A stretch of DNA of 64,000 bases from Laccaria trichodermophora (taxonomy: Eukaryota; Basidiomycota; Agaricomycetes; Agaricales; Hydnangiaceae), in assembly GCA_018417955.1 (NCBI GenBank), contig JACTVC010000021.1, positions 62,001 to 126,000 on the forward strand. Direction: 5' to 3'. Below, piece after piece: positions 61,886 through 64,000 of the stretch. The translations under genes and the position numbers were made by a program. Every line of letters begins with the position of its first letter. Within the stretch, counting starts at the first letter, position 1. The notes under the pieces were generated by a model. The model saw only the letters and a list, made by a program, of their open reading frames with translations. It made no database searches and was not told the origin of the DNA.

Positions 61886-64000
61886 TTGAATTGTCAATAA
61901 ACCCCATCCTATCGAGGCGTCCCTTCCCACCTTGTCCAAGCTGGGAACGACCGTTCCTACCAATGTCGATGCCACGAGCGTCGCTTCGACTTGGCTCTCA
62001 TCTTTCGCCAAGTTTGCAGAAACAAGCGACGTAGAAGGCATAACCAGCCTTCTCGTGGAATCAAATTTCTCCTCGAGCCTTCTACCAGAGTTCGCCAACA
62101 ACACCACCACAGCATCATCATCATCCGTGCTCTCTACTGGAGAGACGTCTTCGCCTTTACCTGGGATCTATGAACATTTGACGGAAGAGCCACAATCAAA
62201 GCTTTCCTCGTGGACCGATTAGCCGATGCGCAGATCCAGAACGTTAAGTTTAGCGATGACATTCCGCCCCAGTTCCAACAACCTCATCCCAATCTCGCGT
62301 CGATCCAGCTCCTGTTCACGTTCGAGACAAAGACAGGTTCCGCTACAGGAGTTGCGAGGCTTGTGCCTATCAAGATTGGAGATCAGGTTGAGTGGAAGGG
62401 ACAATCCATCTTCACCACCCTCGACAGCTTGAAAGGGTTCCCGGAAAAGATTGGAGTGTTACGAAACCCAGAGCCGAACCATGGTAAATGGGAGGAGGAA
62501 GTCGCTTTCGGTGAAGCAGACCCTAGTGTCCTCATCATCGGGGGAGGCCATAGCGGATTGGAGGTGGCTGCACGTCTGAAAGCGTTGGATGTACCCACTT
62601 TGGTGATCGAAAAGAATGAGAGGGTAGGAAATAACTGGAGGGAGAGGTATGAAGCGTTGTGCCTTCACGATCCCGTTTGTAAGTGTTGCTGCCTGCGTGC
62701 TGGTTGCGATTCACTGACGTGGAGGGTTTGAAGGGTATGGTCAATTCCCTTCTATATCGTGAGAGAGCTTAAGAAGTGTTGTATCAGGTTCCCTTCGACC
62801 TGGCCCGTCTTCGCCCCAGCTAAAAAGGTGCGAACGCCATTGAGTCAGAGGCAACTTGAAACTAACACCCGTCCAGCTCGCCAACTGGCTCGAATTCTAC
62901 GCTGAGGCCCTAGAACTAAACGTTTGGACCTCCTCGACAGTGACCAAAGCGACCCGGGACGAGGAAACGAAGTTGTGGAACGTCGTTGTAAGGCAAGCGA
63001 ATGGACAAGACCGGATTTTCAAGGTCAACCATGTTGTCTTTGCCGTGGGGTTCGAAGGCGGCGAGGGTTACGTCCCATCTATTTCTGGAATGGTATAGCC
63101 TGCTCTCCCTCCCCCTTCACCGCTGTATGAAGAATGACGTCGACTTTAGGAGACCTTCACAGGGCAAGTCCTGCATTCATCGCAGCACAAAAGCGCTAGG
63201 GACCATGTTGGCAAAAAAGTCGTCGTTATTGGCTCTTGCACGTCTGGTGCGTTTGAGTTGACCTCCAAGTGGTTGATAAATGACTGAAAGTTTTATAGCC
63301 CACGACATTCGCGGGGACTACGTCGATCATGGTGTTGGTACGATCTTTTTTTTCAGCTCTGAAAAGTGTCTTCCGCTCAACGAAAGACGTCAGACGTGAC
63401 AATGTTCCAACGTAGCTCGACGTACATCATCTCAGCGGGAAAAGGGGTGCGAATGTTGTTGGAGGGTATGCATTCCATTCGAGCGAAGCGACGCTTCCTT
63501 CTCATCATGATCCATAGGTCTGTATTCGGAGAACGGTCCCCCCATAGATCTCGCAGACAAACTCAATATGTCTTTCCCAAACAAACTGATCGTGGGCTTG
63601 ACACACCGAGGGATGAAAGCGATCTGGGAGAACGTCGACAAGCAAGTCGTCCCTTTCCCATGTCGTTGCTCTTCCACGAAGCTGACCTTTTCAATGCAAA
63701 CTAGGGATACTATCGAAGGCCTGCACAAAGTCGGATTTAGAACCAACAAGGGATACCTGGATTCTGGCCTCCTGCTGACTGTCTGGCAGAAAGCCGGTGG
63801 TTGCTACCTAGGCACGCTCGACATCCTATTGAAAAGGTGATCTAGGGCTAACATCATCTCTTCCACAGACGTCGGAGGCAGCCAATACCTAATCGACGGC
63901 AAGATCAAGCTAAAGAACGACAGCCAAATCGCAGGGTTCACCGAGACAGGGCTGAAATTCGACAACGGGAGCGAACTCTCTGCGGACGTGGTAGTCTTCT
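61886..64000 (+). pseudogene. Flavin-containing monooxygenase, copy B (disrupted, runs off window)
   Basis: Same enzyme as copy A. The 94-base segment lost in A is present here (LLFTFETKTGSATGVARLVP). The FAD motif VLIIGGGHSGLEVAARL, LANWLEFYAEALELNVWTSS, VVVIGSCTSAH (split by an intron) and YLIDGKIKLKNDSQ are visible. Disabling changes differ from those of A: a 1-base deletion near 62131 in the NTF2-like region, and CGA-to-TGA in WDLRTF (TGA at 62171-62173). The 3' end lies beyond 64000. Introns of about 50-70 bases match copy A in position. Confidence 0.85.

Larger units (their letters stand above)
58472..64000 (+). repeat. Segmental duplication unit B (partner 41898-48490)
   Basis: It is collinear with unit A: non-coding head, MITE, Ser/Thr-rich gene, empty transposon site, flavin monooxygenase. 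The window ends inside the monooxygenase. Near-exact blocks longer than 100 bases occur in the monooxygenase (for example 63121-63300 against 47041-47220). Confidence 0.88.

Overview
The window looks like a transposon-packed stretch of a basidiomycete genome, most likely a mushroom-forming agaricomycete. The signs are many short GT-AG introns of about 45-60 bases, an intact KDZ-superfamily transposase with a CxC2-type cysteine cluster, chromodomain Ty3/gypsy and hAT elements, a C2-NACHT-WD40 NLR-like gene, and small accessory genes of a kind I recall only from agaricomycetes. I found no tRNA or rRNA gene and no CRISPR array, and nothing I would call a core housekeeping gene.

Layout. 1-4863: tail of a Ty3/gypsy element, with an RNase H remnant fused to a 1.2 kaa unknown extension, a purine tract and a probable 3' LTR. 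4950-13140: five spliced, intact or near-intact genes: three or four unknown small proteins (one with an RNase H1 N-terminal/viroplasmin-like C-terminus) and an 11-exon, 1,075-aa KDZ transposase with its D-D-E residues. This is the most coherent functional unit here. 13182-13588: a 204-bp tandem pair. 13893-18786: a 5'-truncated but open chromovirus pol (RT, RNase H, integrase, chromodomain) followed by a 420-aa extra ORF.

18787-38003: almost entirely repeats. A 120-bp satellite forms two inverted arms (19.8-22.05 kb and 23.2-25.5 kb) around a spacer holding a GGGATGGC-type minisatellite. Next come a 57-bp array, a TGTAGT-rich palindrome, and two foldback elements rich in GGAATTCC-like motifs. 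The foldbacks interrupt or truncate spliced genes of unknown function (a cysteine-cluster, lysine-rich protein with a coiled-coil tail; an FxF-repeat protein; a basic protein). Two 270-bp inverted repeats lie 9.5 kb apart around these genes.

38-42 kb: a hAT transposon disabled by CGA-to-TGA changes. 41.9-64 kb: a decaying segmental duplication. Its unit is an unknown Ser/Thr-rich gene on the minus strand plus a flavin-containing monooxygenase on the plus strand. Unit A (41.9-48.5 kb) and unit B (58.5 kb to the window end) are both present, with a truncated third Ser-rich copy at 48.5-49.25 kb. Comparing A with B reveals a 724-bp element with 12-bp perfect TIRs and an 8-bp target duplication that carries a PHD-finger-like fragment; unit B keeps the empty site. 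Between the units lie decayed minus-strand fragments (49.3-52.4 kb) and a C2-NACHT-WD40 gene (52.7-58.25 kb) with about 16 WD40 repeats that are nearly identical at DNA level, several indels apart from an open frame.

How it fits together: the KDZ cassette could be one mobile unit. The NLR-like gene, with highly conserved but locally variable WD40 repeats, has the architecture of fungal allorecognition/immune receptors. Most of the rest is decaying duplicated or mobile DNA, as expected of heterochromatic or subtelomeric sequence. Splice sites were placed by eye. Where I call a gene intact I mean that the frame closes across the introns I propose.
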